From: an uncultured Eubacteriales bacterium
GTDB taxonomy: Bacteria > Bacillota > Clostridia > Christensenellales > Aristaeellaceae
Direction: 5' to 3'
Assembly: GCA_902793325.1 (NCBI GenBank)
Contig: CADBCY010000014.1
Span: 1-64,000, forward strand
DNA: 64,000 nucleotides
The notes below the pieces were generated by a model. The model did not search any database. It was given only the letters and a program-made list of their open reading frames with translations, and was not told the DNA's origin. This document shows, in pieces, positions 32,726 through 41,465 of the stretch. The position numbers and the translations under genes are program-made. How positions within the stretch are numbered: the stretch's first letter is position 1; every line of letters begins with the position of its first letter.

Positions 32726-32866
32726 CAAATCGCCGCCGGCAGCCAGCCACGAACCATTCGCCGGTTTGCCGGGAAACAAACATCCGCTTCCGCCCGCCGC
32801 TCAGCCGACGGCTGTACGGCCGGCGGAACCACAGTATGACGACATATCATTAGGGAGGAACAAATC

Positions 32867-33265
32867 ATGCGCAAGTTTGCGATCACCGTCAATGGCCAGG
32901 CCTACGAAGTTGAAGTCGAAGAAATCGGCGGCGCGCCCACCTTTGCCGCCGCGCCCGTCGCCGCCCCCGCCGCCGCGCCCGTAGCCGCCGCGCCCGCCGC
33001 CCCCAAGGCCGCGCCCGCCCCGAAGGCTGCCCCCGCCGCCGCGCCCGCCGGCGCCAAGCCCGTGAACGCCCCCATGCCCGGCACCGTGCTGGACGTGAAG
33101 GTCGCCGTCGGCCAGGCCGTGAAGAACGGCCAGACCCTGCTGATCCTCGAGGCCATGAAGATGGAAAACGAGATCGCCGCGCCCTGCGACGGCACCGTCG
33201 CCTCCATCAACGTATCCAAGGGCGCCACCGTGAATACCGGCGACTTGATGATTTCCCTGAACTAA
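32867..33265 (+). CDS. mmdC: Biotin carboxyl carrier protein of the decarboxylase
   Basis: The 132-residue protein starts [19 protein letters not shown], has an alanine/proline-rich flexible linker (about 30-62) and a C-terminal biotinyl domain. The biotin lysine lies in EAMKMEN and the family PMPG turn in NAPMPGTV. It carries CO2 from the carboxyltransferases to the beta subunit. A 141-base spacer after oadG contains no gene. The AGGGAGG site precedes the ATG. Confidence 0.92.
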   Translation: MRKFAITVNGQAYEVEVEEIGGAPTFAAAPVAAPAAAPVAAAPAAPKAAPAPKAAPAAAPAGAKPVNAPMPGTVLDVKVAVGQAVKNGQTLLILEAMKMENEIAAPCDGTVASINVSKGATVNTGDLMISLN

Positions 33266-33284
33266 TCGTCGGGAGGGTTCACGA

Positions 33285-34799
33285 ATGTTCAAGATCAAGA
33301 AGAGCAGCGCGACGCGCGCCTTTGCGTGCCTGCTGATCCTGTTCATGCTGCTCGCGGGCTGGGCCATCGCGGAAACCGTAGCGAATACGGACGCCGCCGC
33401 CCCCGCGGAGACGGCGGAACAGGTCGAGGCGCCCGCCGAGGCCGCCGCGCCCGCTTCGGAGTACATGCTCAACGAGGTCGCCGACGCCGGCGAAGTGGCC
33501 GAGGCGGTGGCCGAGGCCAGCAAGGCCAGCGAGGACCCCGACATCTCCGTCGTCCAGGGCCTGAAGAACATCGCCTTGTCCACCGGCTTTGTCAAGGGCG
33601 AGTGGCGGCAGTACGCCATGATCGCCGTGGCCTGCCTGCTGCTGTACCTGGCGATCGTCAAGCAGTTCGAGCCTTTGCTGCTGCTGCCCATCGCCTTCGG
33701 CATGCTGCTGGCGAACCTGCCCGCCGCGGGCCTGATGAGCCACCCCACCTTCACCTTCTATGAAACGCTGAAGGATGCCGCCGTGGCCGCCAAGCGCCTG
33801 GGCAAGGACATGACCGACGTCACCTACCGCTTCAACGAGGCCACCGGCATGATGCAGTACAGCCTGCAGACGGCCAACGGCGGCCTGCTGTACTACCTGT
33901 ACCACGGCGTCAAGTGGGGCATCTTCCCGCCCATCATCTTCATGGGCGTGGGCGCCATGACCGACTTCGCGCCGCTGATCGCCAACCCGAAGAGCCTGCT
34001 GCTGGGCGCCGCCGCGCAGCTGGGCATCTTCCTCACCTTCATCGGCGCGAAGGCCATGGGCTTCTCCGCCCGCGAGGCCGGCTCCATCGGCATCATCGGC
34101 GGCGCGGACGGCCCCACGGCCATCTTCGTCACCACCAAGCTGGCGCCCCACCTGCTGGGCCCCATCGCCGTAGCGGCCTACAGCTACATGGCGCTGGTGC
34201 CGGTCATCCAGCCGCCCATCATGCGCGCGCTGACCTCCGAGCGGGAGCGCAAGATCCGCATGGCGCAGCTTCGCCCGGTCAGCAAGACCGAGATCATCGT
34301 CTTCCCCATCGTGGTTACCATCATCGTGTCCCTGCTGCTGCCCGACGCGGCTTCGCTGGTGGGCATGCTGATGCTGGGCAACCTGATGCGCGTCTGCGGC
34401 GTGGTGGAGCGCATCTCCAAGACCGCCCAGAACGAGCTGATCAACATCGTGACCATCTTCCTGGGGCTGACCGTCGGCGCCACCACCCAGGGCAGCACCT
34501 TCCTGACGCTGTCCACCATCAAGATCGTGGTGCTGGGCGTCGTGGCGTTCGGCTTCGGCACCGCCGGCGGCGTGCTGCTGGCGAAGCTGATGAACGTGCT
34601 CTCCGGCGGCACCATCAACCCGCTCATCGGCTCGGCCGGCGTTTCCGCCGTGCCCATGGCGGCGCGCGTGTCCCAGAAGGAGGGCCAGCGGGCCGATCCC
34701 GGCAACTTCCTGCTGATGAACGCCATGGGTCCCAACGTGGCCGGCGTCATCGGTTCCGCAGTCGCCGCGGGCGTGTTCATCGCGCTGTTTGCGAAATAA
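33285..34799 (+). CDS. oadB: Na+-translocating decarboxylase beta subunit with N-terminal extension
   Basis: The 504-residue protein corresponds to OadB/MmdB/Gcd[22 protein letters not shown], the Na+-site region [13 protein letters not shown] and [18 protein letters not shown] are all present, with about ten membrane helices. It couples decarboxylation of carboxybiotin to Na+ export. Compared with the usual 375-430 residues it carries about 100 extra N-terminal residues: a membrane segment or signal (residues 12-30) and an Ala/Glu-rich outer linker. GGGAGG lies before the ATG, 19 bases after the biotin gene. Confidence 0.9.
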   Translation: MFKIKKSSATRAFACLLILFMLLAGWAIAETVANTDAAAPAETAEQVEAPAEAAAPASEYMLNEVADAGEVAEAVAEASKASEDPDISVVQGLKNIALSTGFVKGEWRQYAMIAVACLLLYLAIVKQFEPLLLLPIAFGMLLANLPAAGLMSHPTFTFYETLKDAAVAAKRLGKDMTDVTYRFNEATGMMQYSLQTANGGLLYYLYHGVKWGIFPPIIFMGVGAMTDFAPLIANPKSLLLGAAAQLGIFLTFIGAKAMGFSAREAGSIGIIGGADGPTAIFVTTKLAPHLLGPIAVAAYSYMALVPVIQPPIMRALTSERERKIRMAQLRPVSKTEIIVFPIVVTIIVSLLLPDAASLVGMLMLGNLMRVCGVVERISKTAQNELINIVTIFLGLTVGATTQGSTFLTLSTIKIVVLGVVAFGFGTAGGVLLAKLMNVLSGGTINPLIGSAGVSAVPMAARVSQKEGQRADPGNFLLMNAMGPNVAGVIGSAVAAGVFIALFAK

Positions 34800-34900
34800 T
34801 CCGGCGAGGGAACGGGCCGCGGGAAACGGGATTTGCGCCCGCCTTCCCCGCTGTTCTCCGTTCCCCCGACCCTGGTTCCTGAAATTAGGAGGAGATTACC

Positions 34901-36316
34901 ATGGCGAAGAAAGTTATGATCACCGAGACCATCCTCCGCGACGCGCACCAGTCCCAGGCCGCGACCCGCATGCGCCTGGAGGACATGCTGCCCGCCTGCG
35001 AGGTGCTGGACAAGGTCGGATACTATTCCCTGGAGTGCTGGGGCGGCGCCACGTTTGACAGCTGCCTGCGCTTCCTGAACGAGGATCCCTGGGAGCGGCT
35101 GCGCCAGCTGAAGAAGGCGCTGCCCAACACCAAGCTGCAGATGCTGTTCCGCGGCCAGAACATCCTGGGCTATCGCCACTACGCCGACGACGTGGTGGAC
35201 GAGTTCACCCGCCTGTCCATCAAGAACGGCATCGACGTCATCCGCATCTTCGACGCCCTCAACGATACCCGCAACCTGGAGCCCGCCATCCGGGCCACCA
35301 AGAAGTACGGCGGCATCTGCGAAGTGGCGCTGAGCTACACCATCAGCCCCGTGCACACGGAGGAGTACTTCGTGAACCTGGCGCTGGAGCTGGAAAAGCT
35401 GGGCGCGGACAACATCTGCATCAAGGACATGGCCAACCTGCTGCTGCCCTACAAGGCCTACTCGCTGGTGAAGTCCCTGAAGGAAGCCCTGAAGCCCACC
35501 ACGCTGGTGCACCTGCACACCCACAACACCGCGGGCATCGGCGACATGACCAACCTGAAGGCCATCGAGGCCGGCGTGGACATCGTGGACTGCGCGCTGT
35601 CCCCTCTGGGCAACGGCACCTCCCAGCCCGCCACCGAGCCGCTGGTCGCCACCCTGGCCGGCACCGAGTATGACACGGGCCTGGACCTGAACCTGATCAC
35701 CCAGGCCACCGAGCACTTCCGCGGCGTCGCCCAGAAGCTGCAGGACCAGGGCATCCTCGATCCCAAGGTGCTGCGCGTGGACGTGAACACCCTGAAGTAC
35801 CAGGTGCCGGGCGGCATGCTCTCCAACCTGATCAACCAGCTCAAGCAGGCGGGCAAGTCCGACCTGCTGTACGAGGTGCTGGCGGAGGTGCCGCGCGTGC
35901 GCGAGGACTTCGGCTATCCGCCGCTGGTCACCCCCACGTCCCAGATCGTCGGCACCCAGGCCGTCATGAACGTGCTCACCGGCCAGCGCTACAAGATGTG
36001 CCCCAAGGAGAGCCAGGGCCTGATGCGCGGCGAGTACGGCCGCCTGCCCGCCCCGGTGAACGAGGAAGTGCGCAAGCAGGTCATCGGCGACCAGAAGGTC
36101 ATCACCTGCCGTCCCGTGGAGGACAAGAGCTACGGCGTGAAGCACCTGGACGAGTTCCGCAAGGAGATGGGCCAGTACTACACCCAGGAGGAGGACGTGC
36201 TCAGCTACGCCCTGTTCCCGCAGGTCGCCGAGAAGTTCTTCCAGAATCGCCAGGCCAAGCAGGTCGGGCTGGACAATTCCGTGCTGGACCGGAAAAACAA
36301 CGCCATGCCGCTGTAA
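34901..36316 (+). CDS. oadA: Oxaloacetate/pyruvate carboxyltransferase subunit (OadA/5S-like, no biotin domain)
   Basis: The 471-residue protein has the DRE-TIM core: TILRDAHQSQAATRMR, ECWGGATFD, IRIFDALND, the biotin-carboxyl transfer lysine region CIKDMANLL and LHTHNT with its metal histidines. PGGMLSNL follows in the conserved C-terminal funnel. It transfers the carboxyl group between oxaloacetate and biotin. Unlike classic OadA it has no fused biotinyl domain, so it must use the separate carrier encoded upstream. AGGAGG precedes the ATG. It is last in the cluster. Confidence 0.9.
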   Translation: MAKKVMITETILRDAHQSQAATRMRLEDMLPACEVLDKVGYYSLECWGGATFDSCLRFLNEDPWERLRQLKKALPNTKLQMLFRGQNILGYRHYADDVVDEFTRLSIKNGIDVIRIFDALNDTRNLEPAIRATKKYGGICEVALSYTISPVHTEEYFVNLALELEKLGADNICIKDMANLLLPYKAYSLVKSLKEALKPTTLVHLHTHNTAGIGDMTNLKAIEAGVDIVDCALSPLGNGTSQPATEPLVATLAGTEYDTGLDLNLITQATEHFRGVAQKLQDQGILDPKVLRVDVNTLKYQVPGGMLSNLINQLKQAGKSDLLYEVLAEVPRVREDFGYPPLVTPTSQIVGTQAVMNVLTGQRYKMCPKESQGLMRGEYGRLPAPVNEEVRKQVIGDQKVITCRPVEDKSYGVKHLDEFRKEMGQYYTQEEDVLSYALFPQVAEKFFQNRQAKQVGLDNSVLDRKNNAMPL

Positions 36317-36356
36317 GCGGCCGGCAGTCCTGGACGCCCCGCGCCGCGGGGCGTCC

Positions 36357-36382
36357 AGAGCGTCGATAAAGGCCGCAACCGC
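36357..36382 (+). repeat. Dispersed 26-base element, copy 1
   Basis: The sequence is identical in 25 of 26 bases to 48033-48058. It lies 41 bases after the oadA stop codon, between two stem-loops, and contains GATAAAGGCCGCAACCGC. Confidence 0.7.
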
Positions 36383-36549
36383 GGAGATTCCCTGAACGAT
36401 TGCTAACGCGGAGGGAATCTCCGCTTGCTGCGTCAGGCCGCCCTGCGGATTTGGTCACTTACGATTTGGTAAGCTCCCGCATCCGCAGGACGGCCTTTCT
36501 CGCCCCTCTGAGGCTTTTCGCCTTTCCGCCGCGCGGTCGCGAAAAGGCC

Positions 36550-36578
36550 TTGCGGGGGCCGGGGGAATGGAGTATAAT
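36550..36578 (+). promoter_or_regulatory. Promoter of the first CapA gene
   Basis: TTGCGG and a perfect TATAAT are separated by 17 bases, about 38 bases before the chosen ATG. Confidence 0.55.
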
Positions 36579-36615
36579 GGAAATACAAAACTGCATGATT
36601 ACGACGGAGGCCGAT

Positions 36616-38202
36616 ATGGGCGAGAGGATGCGGGCTCGGAGGAGCCTTTCGATGCTGGCGCTGCTGCTGGCGGCGCTGCTGGTGTGCGCGAGCCTGCCTG
36701 CGGCGGCGGAGTCCGATGCGGACCTGAGCTTTGACCTGGCTTCGGAGGAATCGTCCGAAGCGCCCGGCGTACAGGCGCAGATCGCCGGCGCGGACGCCTT
36801 CGCCCCCGCCGATGACGCGGACTTCGCGTTCTTCGACGACGACGCCGGCGCGGAGGATGCCGCCGACGCGGCGGCGGGCGACGACTTCTTCGCCCAGGAC
36901 GAGGCGGAGGCGGCGGACGGCGCGGCGCAGGACGAAACGGCCGCCGACGCCGACGCGAACGACGCCGACGCCGAAGCGACGGACGCCGGTGCGGAAGCAG
37001 CGGCGGAGGACGAGACCGCGGGCACGGGCATATTTTCCGACGTCACCGCGCCCACCTATCCCGCGGAGATCACCATTACCGCCGTGGGCGACTGCACGCT
37101 GGGCGGCGCGCACCGCAACAAGACCGACAAGAAGTTCAGCCAGGCGGTCAAGAAGAAGGGCTACGACTACTTCTTCAGCAACTGGCGCTCCATCTTCGAG
37201 AAGGACGATTTGACCATCGTCAACCTGGAGGGCCCGCTGACCACCTCCAAGGACCGCAGGAAGGGCCAGTACTACGCCTTCAAGGGCAGCCCCGACTACG
37301 TGCAGATCCTGTCCGGCTCCAGCGTGGAGATCGCCAACGTGGCCAACAACCACGCCATGGACTACGGCGCGAAGGGCCTCAAACAGACACAGGAGGTGCT
37401 GGAGCAGGCGGGCATCGGCGTCAGCGGCTTCGACTACGCCTACAGCACCACCGTCAAGGGCGTGCGCGTGACCTCGCTGGGCTTCACCAAGTGGGACCAC
37501 ACCGCCTCGGACGTCAAAAAGGCCGTCACGCTGGCCCGGCGGGACTGCGACATACTGATCGTCAGCATCCACTGGGGCTGGGAGAAGAAGTTCAAGCCCG
37601 ACAAGCAGCAGCGCAAGATGGGCTACGCGGCCATCGACGCCGGCGCGGACCTGGTCATCGGCACGCACACCCACGTATACGGCGCGCTGGAGAAGTACAA
37701 GGGCAAGTACATCGTGTACAGCCTGGGCAACTTCTGCTTCGGCGGCAACCCGTTCGGCAAGGACAAGCGCTGCCTGGTGTTCCAGCAGACGCTGCGCTAT
37801 TCGCCCACCGAGGGCGTCAGCGACGCGGGCATCAACATCATCCCGGCCTATTATTCCTCCTCCGCCAAGAAGAACGACTACCAGCCCAAGCCCATGGGCG
37901 GGAAGGCGGGCGCGAAGCTGCTGAAGGCCGTGGCGAAGATCTCCCGGGGCATGAGCGCCGCCGACACGCTCTGGATGCCCGACAACTACCTGGTGTGGTC
38001 CGGCATCATGACGCAGGAGCAGCTCGACGCCGCCAACGCCGCGGTCACCGGCGCGCTGACGCCGACGGACCGCGCCGCCGCGGACGCCCTGTTCCAGGAG
38101 GACGAGGCGGAGACGCAGGTGGAGCTGGGCAGCCCCGACCTGGACGACGCCGGAGGCTTCGGCTTCGAGGAGCCCGCGCAGAACGAGAACACCGTGGGGT
38201 AA
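36616..38202 (+). CDS. Secreted CapA-family (PGA_cap) metallophosphatase-like protein 1
   Basis: This 528-residue protein has a signal peptide (RARRSLSMLALLLAALLVCA...AAAE) and an Asp/Ala/Glu-rich linker to about residue 150. A CapA domain follows: AVGDCTLGG, LTIVNLEGPLT, NVANNHAMDYG, VSIHWGWEKKF, VIGTHTHVYG and IVYSLGNFCFGG. These blocks hold the metal ligands of calcineurin-like phosphoesterases. CapA proteins act in poly-gamma-glutamate capsule assembly, but capBC are absent here, so an envelope role is only general. The start at MGERMRARR follows GGAGG and gives a clean signal peptide. It is followed by a close paralogue. Confidence 0.88.
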   Translation: MGERMRARRSLSMLALLLAALLVCASLPAAAESDADLSFDLASEESSEAPGVQAQIAGADAFAPADDADFAFFDDDAGAEDAADAAAGDDFFAQDEAEAADGAAQDETAADADANDADAEATDAGAEAAAEDETAGTGIFSDVTAPTYPAEITITAVGDCTLGGAHRNKTDKKFSQAVKKKGYDYFFSNWRSIFEKDDLTIVNLEGPLTTSKDRRKGQYYAFKGSPDYVQILSGSSVEIANVANNHAMDYGAKGLKQTQEVLEQAGIGVSGFDYAYSTTVKGVRVTSLGFTKWDHTASDVKKAVTLARRDCDILIVSIHWGWEKKFKPDKQQRKMGYAAIDAGADLVIGTHTHVYGALEKYKGKYIVYSLGNFCFGGNPFGKDKRCLVFQQTLRYSPTEGVSDAGINIIPAYYSSSAKKNDYQPKPMGGKAGAKLLKAVAKISRGMSAADTLWMPDNYLVWSGIMTQEQLDAANAAVTGALTPTDRAAADALFQEDEAETQVELGSPDLDDAGGFGFEEPAQNENTVG

Positions 38203-38222
38203 TGTGCCCCCCGCATCCCCCC

Positions 38223-38260
38223 GATCAGGGGCGCCCGTTGGGCGCCCCTGATCGCCTTTT
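38223..38260 (+). terminator. Terminator after the first CapA gene
   Basis: A perfect 14-bp stem, GATCAGGGGCGCCC/GGGCGCCCCTGATC, with a 3-base loop is followed by GCCTTTT. Downstream, TGTTGCGA-like units recur at about 38345-38390 before the next gene. Confidence 0.85.
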
Positions 38261-38471
38261 GGACGCCGGGAAGGCGCCCGGAGCGCGCCCTCTGCGCGGC
38301 GGGTTCGGGCGAATGTCGTCCGCTTTCGCGGCATGGCGGCGGCGCAGGTTGCGATTGTGTTGCGAACTGTTGCGATTCTGTTGAGCCAATCCAAAGAATG
38401 GGGTGATTTCAAGACTTTTTTTCGGCGTTGCGCTATACTATAATGGATTACGAATGTTACGGAGGCATCCC

Positions 38472-40037
38472 ATGGCCAGGAGCAGATTCGCGAAGAAAAC
38501 CCGCGGCATCCGGCGGAGCATCCGCCGCATGAAGCGCCGCTACGACGACTTCCGGGCCGCCGCGCACGAGGCCCTGTTCGGCAAGGTCTGGGTGCGCTGG
38601 GTGGTGCTGGCGGTGCTCACGGTGCTGACGGTCTCGTCGGTGTACGGCATGGCCTGCGTGAACGGCGCCGCGCGGCCGACCCGGGACATGAAGTGGTTCC
38701 TCCGCCAGAACGGCGTGGAGGTGGCCGCGCCGCCGTTGACCCCCGGCAGCTTTCAGGGCACCCTGATCGCCGTACCGGAGGAGGACGAGCCCACCGAAGA
38801 AACCGAGGCGTCCGCGCGCGGAGCAATGTCCGTCGCGGACGCCCTCGCTTTCCTGGGCTTCTCCGCCAGGGCGGAGGAGGCCATGGAGACCGTGCCGCCG
38901 CTGGAGACCCTGGCGCCCGACCCCAACCAGTTGGCGGGGGCCGAGACCACCGCCCCGGCGGCGGATGCGTTCGTGTTCGAGGGCGACGGCGCGGAGGACG
39001 CGCTCCCCGAGGACGACCTGGAGGAGGAGGGCGAGGAGACCTTCGAGGCCGTCGCGCCGGGGGACGACGCGCCGACGGACACGGCGATGATCACCATTTC
39101 CGCCGTGGGCGACTGCACGCTGGGCGGCGACGCGCCCCACGGCGGGGACGACGACTTCGACGCCTACGTGCGCAAGTACGGCTACGACTACTTCTTCTCC
39201 AAGGTGCGCCCGGTGTTCGAGGCCGACGACCTGACCATCGTGAACCTGGAGGGCCCGCTCACCAAGCGCACAAAGCCCCGAGTGCGCAAGATGTACACGT
39301 TCAAGGGCAAGCCCGGGTACGTGAAGATCCTGTCCGGCTCCAGCGTGGAGATCTGCAACGTGGCCAACAACCACGCGCTGGATTACGACGTGGAGGGGCT
39401 GAAGGAGACGGCCGACGTGCTGGAGAAGGCGGGCATCGGCGTCAGCGGCTTCGGCAAGGTCTACACCACCACGGTGCGGGGCGTGCGGATCTCCTCCATG
39501 GGCTTCACCCGCTGGCAGTACAGCGCCAGGCAGGTCTACGACGCGGTGAAGGCCGAGCGCGAGAACTGCGACCTGCTGATCGTGTGCATGCACTGGGGCG
39601 ACGAGGGCGTGTACCGCGCCACCAAGCAGCAGCGCAAGCTGGGCCGCGCGGCCATCGAGGCCGGCGCGGACGTGGTGCTGGGCAGCCATCCCCACGTGTT
39701 CGGGGGCATCGAGAAGTACAAGGGCAAGTACATCGTGTACAGCCTGGGCAACTTCTGCTTCGGCGGCAACGGCAACCCCAGCGACAAGCGCACGCTGATC
39801 TTCCGCCAGCGCTTTGCCGTGTCCGCCTCGGGCGTGGAGGACATGGGCATCGACATCATCCCCACCGCCGTCACGCTGAAGCGGGGCGGCAACGACTTCC
39901 GGCCCGCCCTGCTGCCCCTGAGCCGCGCCAGGCTGCTGCTGAAGAACATCGCCAGGTATTCCAGGCTCAAGGCCGACGAGGTGAAGTGGATGGACGGCTC
40001 CTACCTGGTGGCGAAGGGGCTGGTGAAGGCGCAATAG
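38472..40037 (+). CDS. Membrane-anchored CapA-family protein 2
   Basis: The 521-residue protein is a paralogue of its upstream neighbour. A basic N-terminus and one membrane helix (VRWVVLAVLTVLTVSSVYG) are followed by an acidic linker. The CapA domain has the same blocks: AVGDCTLGG, LTIVNLEGPLT, NVANNHALDYD, VCMHWGDEG, VLGSHPHVFGG and YSLGNFCFGGN. Unlike copy 1 it has no evident signal-cleavage site, so it is probably anchored. GGAGG precedes the ATG; a longer frame starting at 38403 was rejected because it runs over the promoter-like TATAAT. Confidence 0.86.
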   Translation: MARSRFAKKTRGIRRSIRRMKRRYDDFRAAAHEALFGKVWVRWVVLAVLTVLTVSSVYGMACVNGAARPTRDMKWFLRQNGVEVAAPPLTPGSFQGTLIAVPEEDEPTEETEASARGAMSVADALAFLGFSARAEEAMETVPPLETLAPDPNQLAGAETTAPAADAFVFEGDGAEDALPEDDLEEEGEETFEAVAPGDDAPTDTAMITISAVGDCTLGGDAPHGGDDDFDAYVRKYGYDYFFSKVRPVFEADDLTIVNLEGPLTKRTKPRVRKMYTFKGKPGYVKILSGSSVEICNVANNHALDYDVEGLKETADVLEKAGIGVSGFGKVYTTTVRGVRISSMGFTRWQYSARQVYDAVKAERENCDLLIVCMHWGDEGVYRATKQQRKLGRAAIEAGADVVLGSHPHVFGGIEKYKGKYIVYSLGNFCFGGNGNPSDKRTLIFRQRFAVSASGVEDMGIDIIPTAVTLKRGGNDFRPALLPLSRARLLLKNIARYSRLKADEVKWMDGSYLVAKGLVKAQ

Positions 40038-40077
40038 GCGCCGACGGTCCCGGGACGGTCGCCGCGGTCCCCAAAAT

Positions 40078-40112
40078 ACGAAAGCCCCTCCGCCATGCGG
40101 AGGGGCTTTCGT
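40078..40112. terminator. Bidirectional terminator between CapA 2 and the phosphoribosyltransferase
   Basis: The perfect 16-bp stem ACGAAAGCCCCTCCGC/GCGGAGGGGCTTTCGT with a CAT loop lies between two convergent genes. Confidence 0.8.
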
Positions 40113-40121
40113 CGTCTGCCC

Positions 40122-40682
40122 TTACAGCGCGTTGCCGGCGCGGTCGAACAGGGGGAGCTTTTCGAGGAAGATCAGATCGTCGCGGTCGGCGGCCTCGCCC
40201 TCGGCCAGGATCGCCATGCGGCCCACGATGTTGCCGCCGGCCTTGTCCACCAGCGTCTCCAGCGCCTGCAGCGATTCGCCGGTGCTGATCACGTCGTCCA
40301 CGATCACGACGCGCTTGCCCTTCATGTACTCGGCGTCCGCGCCGTCCAGGTACAGCGTCTGCGGGTGGCCGGTGGTGATGGAGCGCACGTCGGCGGAGAA
40401 CACGTTGCGCATGTAGAGCTTGGCGGACTTGCGGGCCAGCACGTAGCGCTCGTTGCCCGCCAGGCGCGCCATCTCGCACACCAGCGGGATGCCCTTGGAC
40501 TCGGCGGTGATCAGCACGTCGTGCTCGGGGCAGCGCTTCAACAGTTCCGCCGCGCAGGCGGTGGTCAGCTCGGGGTCGCCGAAGATCACGAACGCGCCGA
40601 TCATCAGCGTCTCGCTGATCGGGCAGAGCGGGAGCCTGCGCTCCAGGCCGGCGATGGTCATCTTGTAGTACATATCCTGCAT
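40122..40682 (-). CDS. Purine-type phosphoribosyltransferase (Apt/Xpt-like)
   Basis: The 186-residue protein has the PRPP-binding signature KRVVIVDDVISTGESL near residues 121-136. The upstream blocks DVLITAESKGIPL and RYVLARKSAKLYM match adenine/xanthine phosphoribosyltransferase-like enzymes. It would salvage a purine base with PRPP, or act as a PRPP-dependent regulator; the base cannot be told. The ATG is the second-best of closely spaced starts. It is a single-gene unit. Confidence 0.8.
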   Translation of the reverse strand: MQDMYYKMTIAGLERRLPLCPISETLMIGAFVIFGDPELTTACAAELLKRCPEHDVLITAESKGIPLVCEMARLAGNERYVLARKSAKLYMRNVFSADVRSITTGHPQTLYLDGADAEYMKGKRVVIVDDVISTGESLQALETLVDKAGGNIVGRMAILAEGEAADRDDLIFLEKLPLFDRAGNAL

Positions 40683-40802
40683 GGTGATGCGCCTCGTTTG
40701 TTTAAAATTTGTGCCTTCATTCTATCACCGTCGGCGCGGTTTGTCAATCGCGCGGGGCGGGGGAGAAGTACAAATCCATCGCGCGGCCATGTTATCCGTA
40801 AA

Positions 40803-40831
40803 TTGACAAATCCCCCTTCCGCCCTTATAAT
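40803..40831 (+). promoter_or_regulatory. Consensus promoter of fucU
   Basis: TTGACA and TATAAT, both perfect, are separated by 17 bases about 52 bases before the ATG. Confidence 0.8.
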
Positions 40832-40883
40832 AATACCGGTGGCGGATTTCCCGCGAAAGCATCATCGAAAGGACGTGTACCCC

Positions 40884-41315
40884 ATGTTGAAAGGCATTCC
40901 CAGCATCCTGACCCCCGAGCTTCTCAAGATCCTGATGGAGATGGGCCACGGCGACACCCTCTGCATCGGCGACGGCAACTTCCCGGCGGCGTCCATCGCC
41001 AAGAACTGCAAGCTGGTGCGCCTGGACGGCCACGGCGTGCCGGAGATCCTGGACGCCATACTGCAGCTCATGCCGCTCGATCCCTACGTGGAAAAGCCCG
41101 TGAACCTGATGGAAGTCGTGCCCGGCGACCCGGTGGAGACCCCCATCTGGGACGAGTACAAGCGGATCGTCGAGAAGCACGAGCCCGGCACCAAGGTGGG
41201 CAACATCGAGCGCTTCCAGTTCTACGAGGAGGCGAAGAAGGCCTACGCCATCATCGCCACCGGCGAGACCGCTCTGTACGCCAACATCATCCTGCAGAAG
41301 GGCGTCGTGAAGTAA
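40884..41315 (+). CDS. fucU: RbsD/FucU-family sugar mutarotase
   Basis: The 143-residue protein begins MLKGIPSILTPELLKILMEMGHGD and contains GDGNFPA, RLDGHGVPEILDAILQLMPLD and ERFQFYEEAKKAYAIIATGE. This is the FucU pattern (GHGD, HGVP and FYE.A..A...V.TGE). FucU interconverts fucose anomers, and RbsD does so for ribose. No fucose or ribose catabolic genes are nearby. It stands alone between a consensus promoter and a terminator-like stem at about 41335-41360. Confidence 0.88.
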   Translation: MLKGIPSILTPELLKILMEMGHGDTLCIGDGNFPAASIAKNCKLVRLDGHGVPEILDAILQLMPLDPYVEKPVNLMEVVPGDPVETPIWDEYKRIVEKHEPGTKVGNIERFQFYEEAKKAYAIIATGETALYANIILQKGVVK

Positions 41316-41390
41316 GCCGCGACGGCCGGCGGAGGGGGAATCCCGCGAGGGGTTCCCCTTTGTCCTGCCGACGTTTAACCGGGCGGTCCA

Positions 41391-41419
41391 TTTACACCCG
41401 CCCGGCGTTGTGCTATACT
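41391..41419 (+). promoter_or_regulatory. Promoter of the GNAT-type gene
   Basis: TTTACA and TATACT are separated by 17 bases, about 46 bases upstream of the start codon. Confidence 0.6.
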
Positions 41420-41465
41420 TGTGCGGAGGGGAAGAATCCATTACGGTTGAGGGGAAAACAACAGC

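Larger units (their letters stand above)
36317..36615. other. Stem-loop-rich gap between oadA and the first CapA gene
   Basis: No gene is supported. A perfect 13-bp stem lies at 36330-36342/36346-36358 and another, GCGGAGATTCCCT/AGGGAATCTCCGC, at 36381-36393/36412-36424. Both probably end the decarboxylase transcript, although T-runs are absent. The 26-base element described separately lies between them. Confidence 0.6.

Noticed and set aside
34184-36145. 653-residue open frame antisense to the oadB end and oadA
   Set aside because: It crosses two clear family genes on the other strand and has repetitive composition without motifs.
36433-38412. 659-residue open frame antisense to the first CapA gene
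   Set aside because: It is a shadow of the CapA coding strand; no ribosome site or family motif.
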